NCBI GenBank assembly: GCA_023525715.1
Contig: CM042010.1
Location: forward strand, 87,039,384-87,103,383
Direction of reading: 5' to 3'
DNA: 64,000 nucleotides
DNA from: Cichorium intybus
Taxonomy: Eukaryota; Streptophyta; Magnoliopsida; Asterales; Asteraceae
Position numbers and translations under genes: made by a program. Positions 48,749 through 61,038 of this stretch are shown one piece after another. The stretch's first letter is position 1. The number at the start of each line of letters is the position of its first letter. The notes beneath the pieces were generated by a model, which was not told the DNA's origin, made no database searches, and saw only the letters and a list, made by a program, of their open reading frames with translations.

Positions 48749-50013
48749 TTTGTTAATTGATAGATTTATATATGTGTCATGTCCACATACGGCTGAGAAC
48801 CTAACAAATGCCTTGTTAGATTGTTTCTTGAACCAAAACATAGATAGAAAAATATCAACCTTAACACTAGAGAAATGCATGATAGATTTAATGATTGAAA
48901 AGGTACATTTTAATAGTTTGATTTTGGGTAAAGGGCTTTTTCATAGGTGATGTGCAGCGCATATTTTGGATTTAATTGTGAGAAGTGGGTTAAATTCTTT
49001 TGGTTACGGGATTGAAAAAAATTCATGATAGTGTTGGTTTTTGGACAGCTACATCGAAAGGACTTAAGACATTTGAACAAGCTGCAAAAACATTTGATTA
49101 TTGGTTGTGAAGAAATAGCACTTGATTGTAAAACACGTTGGAATTCTACATATTTAGTGCTTGTTGTAGCTGTGAAATATAAAAATGTGTTTTTCCGGTT
49201 AAAACAACGTGAGTCCCAATATAAGAGTTTGTCGAATGAAAATGTATGGACTTTAGCAATTGAACTTTGTGAGAGACTCAAAATATTTTATAGTGTCATA
49301 GAGTTGTTTTCGGGAACAAAATACCCAACATGCAACATTTTTTCCAAAAATATGTGAAATAAAGAAGAAATGAGACTCTTCAGTTTCATTGAGATAAGTA
49401 TCATGGCAGCAAGTATGATTAAAAAATTTGACAAATATTGGAAAGATAATCATGGGATGATGGCTATGGCTACCATATAGGATCCAAGATTTAAGATGAA
49501 GATCCTAGAGTATTTCTTTCCATTTATATATAGTGTAGAGGAAGCAAAAGATGAGCTTCAAAGTGTGCATAAAATTTGTGAACAAATATTTGCACAATAT
49601 GAGTCAAGAGTTGTGAGCCAAGAAAGTATGTTGATATGCCCACTTCTAGTCAAAATGCCACTTCTGAAGGTAATGTTGAGTCATTAGATGCTTTCTTTTC
49701 GTGGAATTCTTCAAGTAGTGTCGTTTGTGGAAAAAACGAATTAGAAATGTACTTAGAAGAATGCACTTTATCTGGGAGTCATGAGTTTGATGTGTTAGCG
49801 TGGTGGAAATTAAATGGGATTAAGTATCTCACATTGTATGATATCCCAACAGATATATTGTCATTTCCTATCTCTATGGTTGCTTTCGAGTCTTCTTTTT
49901 CTATAAGTGGTAGAATTGTGGGTCTGTATAGGAGCAAACTTCTTCTGGAAACAATTGAAGCTATTATTTGCACTCAAAATTTGGCTATGGTCGGGAAAAG
50001 GAGGTATGTATGA
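48749..50013 (+). pseudogene. Broken hAT transposase (RICESLEEPER/DAYSLEEPER-like)
   Basis: Fragments follow the order of a plant hAT transposase. First a mid-region (HTAENLTNALLDCF; CAAHILDLIVRSGL at about 48955 after an in-frame stop). Then the CKTRWNSTY block (about 49126) and RLKIFYSVIELFSGTKYPT. Last the C-terminal hAT dimerisation region (ELEMYLEE at 49741, FDVLAWWKLNGIKY, SFPISMVAFESSFSISGR). At least three in-frame stops, one or more frameshifts, and no N-terminal BED zinc finger. Not functional. Confidence 0.9.
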
Positions 50014-50029
50014 CTTTACTTGAATTATT

Positions 50030-50779
50030 ATTTGCTTTATTCATTTAAATATATTTTATTTATCACAATCATTTGTTTTCTTGTTAGGTTGTGTTATTGA
50101 TGGTAGTGATAAAGCAAATGTTGATGAAGAGAAAAAAAAAAGGAAATGAGGTAATAAAATATGGTATTTTTTAAGGATTATATTGACTAAACAAATACAA
50201 ACATATATCTTATTATTCTTTTTTTTTTATTTAGGTATGAAAATCAATGTCGAGTTGAAGATATTTAATGGATATTAATGATATAGTGAATTGGTCATAT
50301 ATTTTTAGACTTATCTTTTTCTATTTCCGTTAGTAATGTTGGATTCTAGTGTTTTACTTTTATAACTTTAAGTATGTTGTATAATCTTTTTGAGCTGTCT
50401 GCCAAAAAACTTGTCAAAACAACCAAATTGGAGCTGCAAAAATTGATGTTTTTTAGTTGCCAAAATTCTACATAAAGTCACATTTTAGTGGCCGCAATTG
50501 TTGTTTTTAGGTTCTCAAAAAAAAAAAAAAAATGTCTTTTTAAGCCCAAAATGCAGCATTATTTGAACCCAAAAGACTACAATTTTAGCCCAAAAAGACC
50601 AATTTGAAGTCCACAAAACAGGGGAAGGGGGCGGGATCTGGGCAACGGACAAAATTGGGACGGGGTCGGGAGTTGAGAAACGAAGGAATTCAAGGGCAGA
50701 AGCGGGCTATACGGGGGAATTCAGGGGCAGGGACGGCTATTCTTGTACTGTTTGGACTTTGGTCCCTTTGACATCCCTA
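50030..50779. other. 3' part and probable right end of the hAT element
   Basis: The sequence ends near 50779 in CCCTTTGACATCCCTA, i.e. TAGGGATGTCAAAGGG read inward, a typical hAT terminal repeat with a GC-rich sub-terminal tract (50620-50750). The matching left end was not found, so the element may be truncated by the copia/DUF639 junction. Confidence 0.6.
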
Positions 50780-51547
50780 TATGCGGATTTTATGGAACAT
50801 ATCTACAGGATTAACATACAACCAACAGAAGTATCAAAAAATGATGAAGAATGGGAGTGATGTTCCTAATTTTTTTTACTATTATGTAATTTTTGAACTT
50901 ATTTAGATCAAGTTAATGTAATCTTAAATTATTAAATTCTAATTCATCCATTTTAACGGAATATTTTATTTTGAAATAAATTTTGTTTATTTTATATTAA
51001 AATTATTTTTTAATTTAAAATAAAAAAACAAGGAGACAACCGTTCCTAAAATGCTGATGTGACGGAAAAAATAAAAAGATACAAAAAGCCTAAGACTAAC
51101 TACAGCACTTGAATACCCAACAATCAAACTCAGTTTTGAAATTCTCACACTAAAAACTAATTATCTATTCATTCAAATTTCAAAGCACAATAAATTCCCA
51201 AAGACACCGGACAGTTAAACGTGTGTCCGTAATTTCGTAAATTGGATTTAATAATCTTCAAACATTGATTCGAGAATTTTCATTACCAAATCAAATGCAT
51301 TTTAAAAACGCAAGAATCAAATAACTAATTTTAAACAGCAACCTCAATCTACTTTACTATGTTCTTCTCATCAATGCATGATTTGTCAAAACATGTGGAT
51401 ATGATAACATAAAACACCTTCAAGACCTCAGTCCCAAATCATCAATACAAACACACCTCAAAACTATCATATCACCAAAAATCCATACTTACTAAAACCA
51501 AATATCTCGAAAAAAAAAAAAAAAACAAGACATCCAAAATCTCACTC
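50780..51547. other. Spacer and CCT8 3' flank
   Basis: AT-rich. Contains the presumed CCT8 3' UTR (below about 51547 on the minus strand). No other feature seen. Confidence 0.5.
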
Positions 51548-54500
51548 TTAATCTTCATCCATTGGCTGTTGATCTCTCCTGCCTGGCCCACCAGCTGGTT
51601 TCGACATTATTATCTACAAACCACACCAATAAAATCACCTCAAAATCATATTTATTTTAAATCTAGAAATAGTTAAATAAATACATATATGATAGTAAAG
51701 TTTTTTTATATAAATTTTATTCAAGTACCTGATCAACACGTAGGACGGTACAAACCGCATCAGCAGCATACTTAAGCGCGTGGTACCTAAAATCATACCA
51801 ACCACATGTTTGTTTGTTATATACACATGTTTCTTTTTGACTTAACACAGGTCTGTTTGGTACGACGGAATGGAATCATGAAGGAATGGAATGAATCATT
51901 ACATTCCATTGTCATGTTTGGTTGGCTCGAAGGAACGAAATAAGTCATTCAAACATATAGTTTTTTATTAATATATAAAAAATTAAATAAAGTAAATTTG
52001 ATAAATAAATAAAAAGTCATTTTATAAAAAAAAATATTTGTTTGTTAAAAATATGTATTTAAATAAATTACATATAAACATATTTCATTTCATTCAAAAT
52101 ACATATAATATGTTCTACAAATAGTTGAAAAATAATTATCTATAATTTAAAAAAAAAAAGAGAACAATATACCATAAAATCTTAAAATATAATTACGACA
52201 AAAGAAAATAAAAAAAAATTAAGTTTTGAAATTTATAAAAAAATTATATTTATTGAATATTACAAGAAAAAAGTAATTTAATTGTATTATATATCATTCC
52301 ATTCCACGAGGGAACGAAAAAAAAAAAAAAAAAAACACCCCTCCCCACTGGAATGAGGAATGCTCCATTCCATTCTTTCGAGCAACCAAACATGTTCTTT
52401 TTCATTAGGATGGAATAGTCAATTCCATTCCTTGTTTGATTACTGCATACCAAACGCTACCTTAATATCTAAAAAATTAAAAAAAAGTTTGCTTACTTGG
52501 TGACAAAAAGATCCCAAATCTTCAAAGTAGACACATCCTTACAAGCTCCTTCTTCCAAATCTATACCAACTTTCACATTTCCATTTGCATGATCAGCATA
52601 TAAAGTAGAAATAATCTCCATGGCATTAAGCCCCGCATTTTCAGCCAATGTTTTTGGTATCATTTCAAAGCTCTCTGCAAATTTCGCAATTGCATACTGA
52701 TCTAATCTGCATAAAAAAAGTCAGATAAAAATTAAAACATTACACATTATGGATATATTCAGGAAAGTCCTTATATTTTGATCTTATATTCGATAAAGCC
52801 CTGATTGTTTTTTTATATTCAATTAGGGAAATCTCCAATATTTTGGCTCAGTTAATGAAAAAGTTCCAAATTAATTTTTATTAACAAAAAATGACAGAAA
52901 ACCGGCTAATGTTGGGACTTTTTCATAAACTGTGCGAAAATATAAAACATCTAGTGTCTGTCCTTTTGGTTAATAAAAATTAAATTGAGACTTTTTCATA
53001 AACTGAGCCAAAATATTGAGACTTTAATGAAGATTTCCCACCCAACATTTTGTTAAATGTTTACAATTTTAGTGAAATATAAAAATATATATATATTCAC
53101 TAAAGTCCTTAGACCCTTTTAACAATTTAGAGTTGAATTTTCAGTTTTTATTCAATTAAGTCCTTACATTTTGACCCTATACATCATCAGTTGTAAAAAT
53201 ATAAAAACGGCATAACCAACTACTATCCAAAAATGTAAACATTTAACAAAATGTTATGCGTAATTGAATATAAAAAAACAATTAGGGCTTAATCGAATAT
53301 AGAGTCAAAATATAAGGACTTTCCTTAATATATCCCTACAAATTATTCAAAATTAATAAAAATACCCGGTCTCTGTGAAAGAAAATTCCTTCAATTTTCT
53401 GGCTAATTCGATTTCAGTGGCTGCAGCTCCCGGTACAATTCTACTGTCCTTGCATAATGCCTGAAAAGGGAATAATAATTTAAGTTTTTTTTTTTATTTA
53501 AAATCATGGGATAAATAATTAAATATGATAATATAATTAATAATATAATATACCTTGTAAGTATTGACACCATCATCAACAGCTCTTTCCAAATCATCCA
53601 ATATGCTATCTGTACTTCCACGTAACAAAACTGTGGTAACCGAGTTTCCGCCTTCTTCGTTTCTTACAACAGTCACCTACACACAAAGATTACGAGGGTA
53701 TTTACGTCTTTTTGCATGGACAGGGGATGATGAATTATTGAAATTTACCCTAGCACCGCCAATTTCCTCAACAGAAATGGAGTTGACAAATCCAAGATCA
53801 TCAGGGTTCACAGTCCCGAGTTTCAACTGTAATTATAATTAAAATAATTATTAGAAACAACTAAACTTTTTTAATAATTATAGCGAAAAAAGCATTATAT
53901 TTTTTAACTTTTTCTGGTTTAACCATCAAATTTTCATTTGTTCTAATAAAACCACCAATTTTTTGAAAAAATGGCTTCGGTGAAACTTTTTTACCAAAAA
54001 TTGGTGGTTAAACCGAATTTTTTAGCAAAAAATAGTGCTTTTTTCGTAATTAGTCCTAGATAATGTTTACACTTTAATTTATATAATTACGAAAAAAACA
54101 CTATATTTCATTACTTTTTTTTGTTAAACCATCGATTTTTCACTTGTTCTAATAAACCACCAATTTTTAGAAAAAGTTTTAGCCCAACCATAAACGTCTT
54201 ACCAAAAATTAGTGGTTTTTTCCAAATATTTTAAAAATTGGTGGTTAAACCGAACTTTTGACAAAATATAGTGCTTTTTTCGTAATTAGTCCTAGATAAT
54301 GTTTACACTTTAAATTATATAATTATGAAAAAAACACTATATTTCATTACTTTTTCTAGTTAAACCATCAATTTTTCATTTGTTCTAATAAACCACCAAT
54401 TTTTAGAAAAAAAAATTTATGACCGGAAGAACCGGTAATAATAGCTTCAATAAAACTTTTTACTAAAAGTTGATGGTTTTTTCCGAATATTTTAATTCTT

Positions 54501-57500
54501 GACAAAATATAGTGCTTTTTTTGTAATTAACCAATAATTATATTAAAACATGCTTACAAGAGCAACACAGCCAGTTGTGCGACAAAAGCGGCGAAGTTCA
54601 AATTTGGACCCGATTTTCAAGACCATGATTCTGTAAATGAATCATAAATGTTAAATAAACGGTATTAAATATTAATGAATAATTTGGAATATAAAAAGAT
54701 AATTTTTTTGGAGAAATTAAGGAATGAGTATTACTTGTAACGCTCACAGAAATGCAGGGCCATTTCTCCTACAGCTGCTCCACTGACTATCACCTTTGCA
54801 CCAGAATCTGCAACTGCTTTTATCAGCTCTTCAACTTTTGCTTCTTCAGTTTTCGCATAATTTTCCAGCTGTAAAAATAATAAATATAATATTATATTAA
54901 ATATTCTTCATATAGAAAATAGAAAGACTAGATAGAGAATTATAGATGCATTGATCATTATAGCATCCTACTTTCATTCCTTTCTATTACAGCCTTGTAC
55001 TCTCGATATTTTTCTTACTTTTTTTACATCATTTATCCAAATAGCACTTAATGGAAAAAATAAAATAAATAAATAAATAAAGATCTTTAAGACTGTACCT
55101 GTTCAGCACTGTGAATCAAGACAGTTCCTTTGGTTTCAGTTGCGGTTGTATCAACACCGCCAGCTATTACAACCACCTGAAATAAAAAACAAAAAAAAAA
55201 AAAAAAATCAAATTCAGAAGGTTACAAATTGTTGATAAATAATGCCTTGAACAATCTAATAATAATCAGTTAGAAAAACAATTTACAACTCCCTATGTCG
55301 ATTTAACTAAAGAAATAAAATTTTGCAAGAAATAGCAACGTACGGCTATCAATATGAACAATGTACTTCAATGGTAATACGAATGTATTTACTTTTTTAT
55401 ACAAATAAGAGAAACATACATTTTTACTGATAAAAGCAACATTACCTCACTATTATCGTTATGATTCTAAATTTGAAAATGTTAGATTCAAATTTTAACA
55501 TATATTATTATATCCTACTAAAGGTGGCAATTTTTGACCATTTTTTTACGTAAATGGATTTGGGATATATTTTATGTCTAACGAGTCAAACAAGTAATAG
55601 TTAAAAAAACACCCAATATGCTTACAAACCTCCTAAATGGCTTTATGAAAAAAAATAGATTGTTTTTAGAGTAAATTACAGTTTTGATCCGTGTGGTTTC
55701 CACCAAATTACAGTTTTGGTACTAGTTTTGAAAATCTTGCATCATGGTTCCTAATGTTTCCAAATCTTTCATTTTTGGTCCCTGAGGTTTACACAAAGGA
55801 TAACAGAGAGAGGGACCAAAAGTGAAAGATTTGAAAATCACAGGGACCAAATGTGAAAGATTTGGAAACGTCAGGAATCAGCAGTGTAAGATTTTCAAAA
55901 CTAGGACCAAAACTGTAATTTGATGTAAACCACAGGGACTAAAACTGTAATTTACTCTTATTTTTATAGTGACATATTCGACTCTTTAACTACTTATAAA
56001 ATTCAAAAAGCAGACAAAAATGTGCATCCAGGTTGACAGGAACAGAACTTAAACATACTAAATTTGACCCAAATTCATTTTGACCCATTACCCACCCGTT
56101 TTTGTAACTTAACTAAAACATACCAATGGGGTATTTTGGTTTTTAATGAAAAAGGAAAAATGGAATTGAGTTCCACCCTTTTGCTAACCAAATACACCAT
56201 GGAATGGAATCCCAAATTCCAATTCCATCAGATTCAATCGAAAGCCACGAACCAAACACACCCTAAGGTGGCGTTTGGTTCACAGAAAGTTTTTAAAGGA
56301 ATTGGAATCCAATTCCATATTGTGTTTGGTTGGCAGGAAAGGGAATTGGAATCCAATTCCATATTTGTTTGGTTGGCAGGAAATGGAATTGGACTCCATG
56401 TAATATGACCGATTTACCCTTCTTATTTTTGCTTAATTTTAGTTATTGTTGGTGATAGGTGGTGGTGGTGGTGGATGGCGGCAGCAGCGGTGGTGATGCC
56501 AATGGCAGTAGTGATGGGTGGTGGTGGTGGGTGACGGTGGTGGTAGTGGTGGTGGATGGTGGTGATAGCGATAATGGTGTGTAGTGGTGGTGGGTGACGG
56601 AGGTAGGCGGTGGCGACGGTGATGGGGGTGGCGGTGGTGGGTGGTGGTGGTGGATGGTGGCGGCAGCGATGGGTGATAGTGGTGGTGGTGATGGTGGGTG
56701 GTGGTAGAGGGTTTCAACCAGAAAGTTAATACAAGGGTATGATGGTAATTTTGCAAATTCCATCATCCAAGGAATTCAATTCCTTCCACATACCTAAGGA
56801 ATTTCAATTCCTTCATTTTAATGGAATTGGATTCCGATTCCATCAACCAAAACTTGAACCAAACACAGCAATTCGATGGAATTGGATTCCAATTCCCTCA
56901 AATTCCATTGAATTCCCGCGAACCAAACAAACCCAAAGATCACAAAAACTTCACAACACCCAAAAAAATCCACAAAAACCACACTCACCTTTGCGTTCTC
57001 TACTTTCTTTATACTCCCTACAGTATCACCTTTCAAAACCATTCCCTTAACTGTAGTACAGTTATGCAGACCACCCCCCACAAGTTTTGCAACTCTCACA
57101 TTATCAACATTGAAGTTCACAGGGTTTTTTGGGCAAACTTGTATGCACGCCTGCAATACAAAATTAACACAAAAAGTCATGATTAACGATTCTTAATTTC
57201 ACCTAACGATAATAATTTGACAAGAATAGAAAAAGTACATCTGCAATAAGAGGACACAATACGTCTTCTTGCCCGTATTGTTTGCTAGCAACAGCAGCTT
57301 TCATCCGTAAAATAACTTCGTCTCTGTTTCTCACATCCATGGTGTCAGAACCTGATTCAACTAATCCCTCCAAGATCTCAACAACCTGTGAAATTTAGAG
57401 TAATGGGTTGTTAAAAAGTTAATCTTTATTCCAATTAAGTTTTGGTAAATAGCCTTTTTCAGAGTAAAATTAAAGGTGTACTTTAAGCATACAAACAATA

Positions 57501-59095
57501 ATCAAATTGATTGCTTTTAGTACTGGAATATCGAGATTTAGAAATTGAAAATAATTTTTGTTTTTTATGTGCTAGAAGCTTGCTTTGGTGTTCAAAAGAA
57601 TTGGAAGTTTAAAGAATTGAAATACGTAATGGAATGGAATGGAATTGAATTGAATTCCATTCCTTTGTGTATTTCTGTTTGGTTTATGAATCTATCACAC
57701 GATTTAGAATGTAAAATTGTGAAAATATGCAAGAATTGAGCTTTATTGGGCTTTAGTATACTATTCTTTGTTTTAGAAATAAACATTAGAAAATAAATTA
57801 TAATAACTAGCAAAAACAAACATTTATACTACCCTTTTATTAGTTCCTTGTTCATGAAACTCTTTTAAACTACTTTTAGGTACAAGAGAGTTTATATATT
57901 TTAAGATGAAAGTGTTATACTTTTCAATGATATATTGCAAAAATAATTCTAGGTACGAAAAAAGAAAATAATACTTTTAAAATTTTAAATTATCCCTTTT
58001 AAAAAGTTATAAAAGGGTGTCATGAGTATTTTTTAACAACAAATAAATTCTTGAAATTGAATTCCATTGGCTTTGAGATGATTCATTGAACTTCAGCAGT
58101 CAACGGATTTTGTGAATTCCAACTGAATACAGTTACATAGTACATACTCATTTGCAACCAAACGCCGGAATGGAATAAATTGATGGAATTGAATTCGGAT
58201 TCCGGCTTTATACCTTGTTAATTGCCTTTGTGTATCCGATAATGATTTCACTGGGATGTAGTCCCATCCTAATGAGGTCTTCTGCACCCTGAAGAAGCTC
58301 CCCTGCAAAAGAAACTGTCAAATTGGCTCCATCACCAATTTCCTCTTGTTGTGCTTTTCCTGCCAAAACCAATATTTTTGCTGCAGGATGCTGGATCTCA
58401 AGTTCATTCACAATAGTTGCTGTATCACTTGTCACAAACAGCTTGTCCAGATGATTGATAACCATTTTATTCATACCTAAAACAAAAACTTAAAGGTCAT
58501 ACACACAAATGGTGAAAAGAAAATCCTGCTAAAAACTTCGCATTGTAGGTTTTCAGCTTGATTACATTAAGATCGGCACTTGTTACAAGCTTAGAATTCC
58601 ATTTTTATTCTGACCGATGCAAAATGTAAGAGCTATTTACAAGTATTTAGAATACTGTAACTTTCTATTTAGATGGAAAAGTTGTTAGACATGGCAAACT
58701 GCATAAAGCAATACGATATATAAATACTTTTTTGCAGAAATACACAAGCGTGCAGTGTGTTTGAAGTGTTTTCTACATCTTTTATCAGTACATCAAACCA
58801 TTAACATCAACATCCAACATACGTGTGACGGAAATTTTTTAACTCTCGACGAAGATCAGCAAAATGAAATCAAGCGTTTTCATTTTTAACCTAGCTTTTG
58901 TACATTGACAGCAGAGGACGAGTATATATAGTGTTAGAAATGCATACCATTGGGACCGAGAGAAGTTCTGGTAATGGTAGAAAGCTGTTTACAAGCATCA
59001 ATGTTCTTAACAACAGCTTCATCTAATCCAGAAAGATGTTTGTGCCCTTCTTTTAGCATTCCCTGGATACCGTAGGGTTGCGATTGGAGTCCCAT
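51548..59095 (-). CDS. CCT8: T-complex protein 1 subunit theta (CCT8), 13 exons, 544 aa
   Basis: Minus-strand exons in order: 58948-59095, 58214-58476, 57239-57385, 56989-57150, 55099-55176, 54735-54868, 54558-54630, 53749-53826, 53554-53676, 53366-53460, 52497-52706, 51729-51786, 51548-51613. All GT-AG; phases join into 1635 nt. The product is a group II chaperonin subunit that helps fold actin, tubulin and other clients in the cytosolic TRiC/CCT ring. RTSLGPNGMNK (from residue 43) is the TCP-1 signature, EEIGDGANLT (GDG at 97-99) the nucleotide-binding motif, and CIQVCPKNPVNFNVDNVRV and SFEMIPKTLAENAGLNAMEI are theta-type. Length matches the Arabidopsis protein (about 549 aa). I start at MGLQSQPYGIQ by family homology; an in-frame ATG ten codons upstream (59125) is possible. 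In plants CCT8 is known to aid KNOTTED1-type protein trafficking. Several introns carry transposons. Confidence 0.96.
51850..52463. mobile_element. GGAATGGAAT-rich TIR element in CCT8 intron 11
   Basis: Ends GGTCTGTTTGGTACGACGG and, inverted, GGTAGCGTTTGGTATGCAG, both followed inward by GGAATGGAAT-type sub-termini. It fills most of the intron between exons 11 and 12. TTAA-like flanks hint at PIF/Harbinger; target duplication not proven. Confidence 0.7.
52750..53336. mobile_element. Foldback element (family C) filling CCT8 intron 10
   Basis: Ends GGATATATTCAGGAAAGTCC and inverse, flanks TACACATTA and TACAAATTA (52741-52749, 53337-53345; 8 of 9). A family A element (52826-53039) lies in its left arm. 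It occupies nearly the whole 659 bp intron (52707-53365). Confidence 0.85.
52826..53039. mobile_element. Family A foldback MITE, internally shortened, nested in family C
   Basis: 214 bp between GGGAAATC and GATTTCCC ends. Flanking 9-mers do not match, so the junction has been altered after insertion. Confidence 0.78.
53872..54530. repeat. Three tandem foldback units in CCT8 intron 7
   Basis: Three units of roughly 210-240 bp, starting near 53876, 54086 and 54324. Each opens with AATTA(T/C)GAAAAAA-like sequence, contains AAACCACCAATTTTT and its inverse, and closes with GTGCTTTTTTCGTAATTA. Neighbouring units share AGTCCTAGATAATGTTTACA. Confidence 0.8.
55669..55957. mobile_element. Foldback MITE (family B) in CCT8 intron 4
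   Basis: 289 bp palindrome with GAGTAAATTACAG...CTGTAATTTACTC ends, flanks TTGTTTTTA and TTATTTTTA (8 of 9). Confidence 0.87.
56270..56935. mobile_element. GGAATTGGAATCC-rich TIR element in CCT8 intron 4
   Basis: Starts around GGTGGCGTTTGGTTC and ends with GCGAACCAAACAAACCC, with sub-terminal GGAATTGGAATCCAATTCC palindromes on both sides and a TGG-rich microsatellite centre (56456-56712). A related fragment lies immediately left (56155-56265) and others at 40825-40930 and 58030-58205. Confidence 0.65.
56456..56712. repeat. (TGG)n-type imperfect microsatellite
   Basis: About 257 bp of TGG, GGTGG and GATGG units. The His/Pro-rich antisense frames (56439-56766) are artefacts of it. Confidence 0.93.
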
Positions 59096-59153
59096 TGTTT
59101 TGTTGTTTTGTGGATTGATGAACAACTACGATCTCACGAATGATAGAAGGATG

Positions 59154-59161
59154 AAACCCTA
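59154..59161 (+). promoter_or_regulatory. Telo-box in the CCT8 5' region
   Basis: AAACCCTA (plus strand) about 60 bp upstream of the CCT8 ATG. The telo-box is common in promoters and 5' UTRs of plant housekeeping and translation genes. Functional role here is inferred. Confidence 0.45.
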
Positions 59162-59396
59162 GAAATGGCGCCTTACAGAGTGGAGAAGTGGAGATTGGAA
59201 AATGGGTTTTACTTGTGTGGCGACTGACCTAACTATACCAGTATTAGGGCTCCAACGATTTTACGTTCAGTGAAAAATGTTACAATAAAAAGTATGAGTC
59301 TAGATTTGTTAGATCGCCCATTTTATAAAAATTAAAAAAACAAAAAAAAAAACAAATCGTCAAACCAATGACCACGTTGAAAGTGAAAATATTATA

Positions 59397-60526
59397 GGGT
59401 TAATGAGTTAGAAGAATAAAGAATTTTATAATTGTTCACATTTGTTATTAAATTTATTTTTATATTTAATTTATCCATAAACTTTTTAAAATTGTTATCA
59501 TTATAACCTTACTTTGATTTGGCATCCTAAAAGACTTGGAAAAATAACGAACTTATAAAATTATTCACATTTGATCACTAAACTTATTTTTATGTTTGAT
59601 TTACCCATATACTTTTTGAAATTGTTCATATTATACAATTATGACCGGTGATAGAAGGTGTATGTTGATTTGGCATCCTACGTAGCATTGAAAAGTTAAG
59701 ACATAAATAAAGGTCAATGGTCTTCGATTGATGTTTGTTTTTGTGTCCTAATCTACAAGGAACGGTAGTTCAATCTTGTAATGTCTTCCTCAACCTTCTC
59801 TTAAGTTTGCAAGTTTTCTAGTATGGATTATCATAATCATTATTGTAATTGTAGTTTTCCTTTACGCACTCGAACCTCAACCATAGAAAAGAACTCAGTG
59901 TAGGTGATTCTTGGTGTGCGATAACTCATAGGTAAGTCCACTAGTTTTGGGCTTACTTGTGAGTCATCGCACACCAATAATCGTCTACATAGGGTTCTTT
60001 TTTGTGGTTGAGATTCGAATGTGCAAAGGAATACCACAATCAACGATTATGGTAACCCATACTGTAAGATTTGAGAACTAGAGAAAAGGTTAAGGAGGAG
60101 GAAGACATTATAAGATTAAACCATCCTTCCTTGTAAGTAAGGGCATAAAAACAAACTCCAACTGAAGACCACTGGCCCTTATTTATTTCTCAACTTTCTG
60201 ATGCCCTGTAGGATGTCAAATCAACATAGACATTCTATCACCGGTCATAAAGGTATAATGTAAACAATTTTGAAAAGTTCATGGGTAAATCAAGCACAAA
60301 TATAAGTTCAGTGACCAAATGTGAACAAATTTAAAAGTTCGTTACCCTTCTAAGTCCTTTAATTAGCCATGTAGGATGCTAAATCAGCATAAACTTTCTA
60401 TTACCGGACAAAAGGGTATAATGTGAACAATTTTAAAAACTTCATGGGTAAATCAAACACAAAATTAAATTTAGTGACCAAAGGTGAACACTTTTAGAAG
60501 TCTATTGCCCTTCCAAGTAATTATCC
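59397..60526. mobile_element. 1.1 kb foldback element upstream of CCT8
   Basis: A long palindrome centred near 59955. Outer arms share GTTCACATTTG, AAACTTATTTTTAT and TGATTTGGCATCC with their inverses on the right. The innermost arms (about 59862-59945 and 59950-60030) pair almost completely around GGTGTGCGAT. Each outer arm holds two tandem copies of a roughly 150 bp unit. Flanks AATATTATA and AAAATTATA (8 of 9, one base displaced) hint at a 9 bp duplication. It starts about 300 bp upstream of the CCT8 start codon. Confidence 0.8.
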
Positions 60527-61038
60527 AAAAATTATATTGTTCTTTTTTTATAATGACAAGCATTTACATCCGTTAGACGGTGGGTCGATAAAAAATATGT
60601 TTTAGGGTAAATGAGTGTTTTGTCGTTCTTTGAACAGTACTCGACATATAAGTAAAAGCGTCATATGTCTCTATCAATAAAACATATATGTTCAATGCAT
60701 AAAATCATAATACTTGTCTCCACATTTTTCCAACTAGTAATAGTAAGGTTGGCTTTAAAGTATATAGACAGTCGAACAGTCATTTCAAATTAGAAAAGTA
60801 TATTAATAAACTTGAAGATCACAAGTATATATAGGTGGTAAATTCATTGTCATGGAGGACTCCTTGTTCTAAAGTAGCTACAATTCTAATAAAAAAGTCA
60901 ATGTCAATAAACTTCGAAAAATTGACAATGAAAACAACTAATGTAAATAGGAACACATTTGTCTCCGTTGTACAATCAAAACGAATATAATATTGTTATG
61001 TAGTTTGTAGAGTTCGAGTACATAACGGTCATATGTGA

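Noticed and set aside
56439..56766. His/Pro-rich antisense frames of about 105 codons
   Set aside because: Translation of the TGG-type microsatellite inside CCT8 intron 4.
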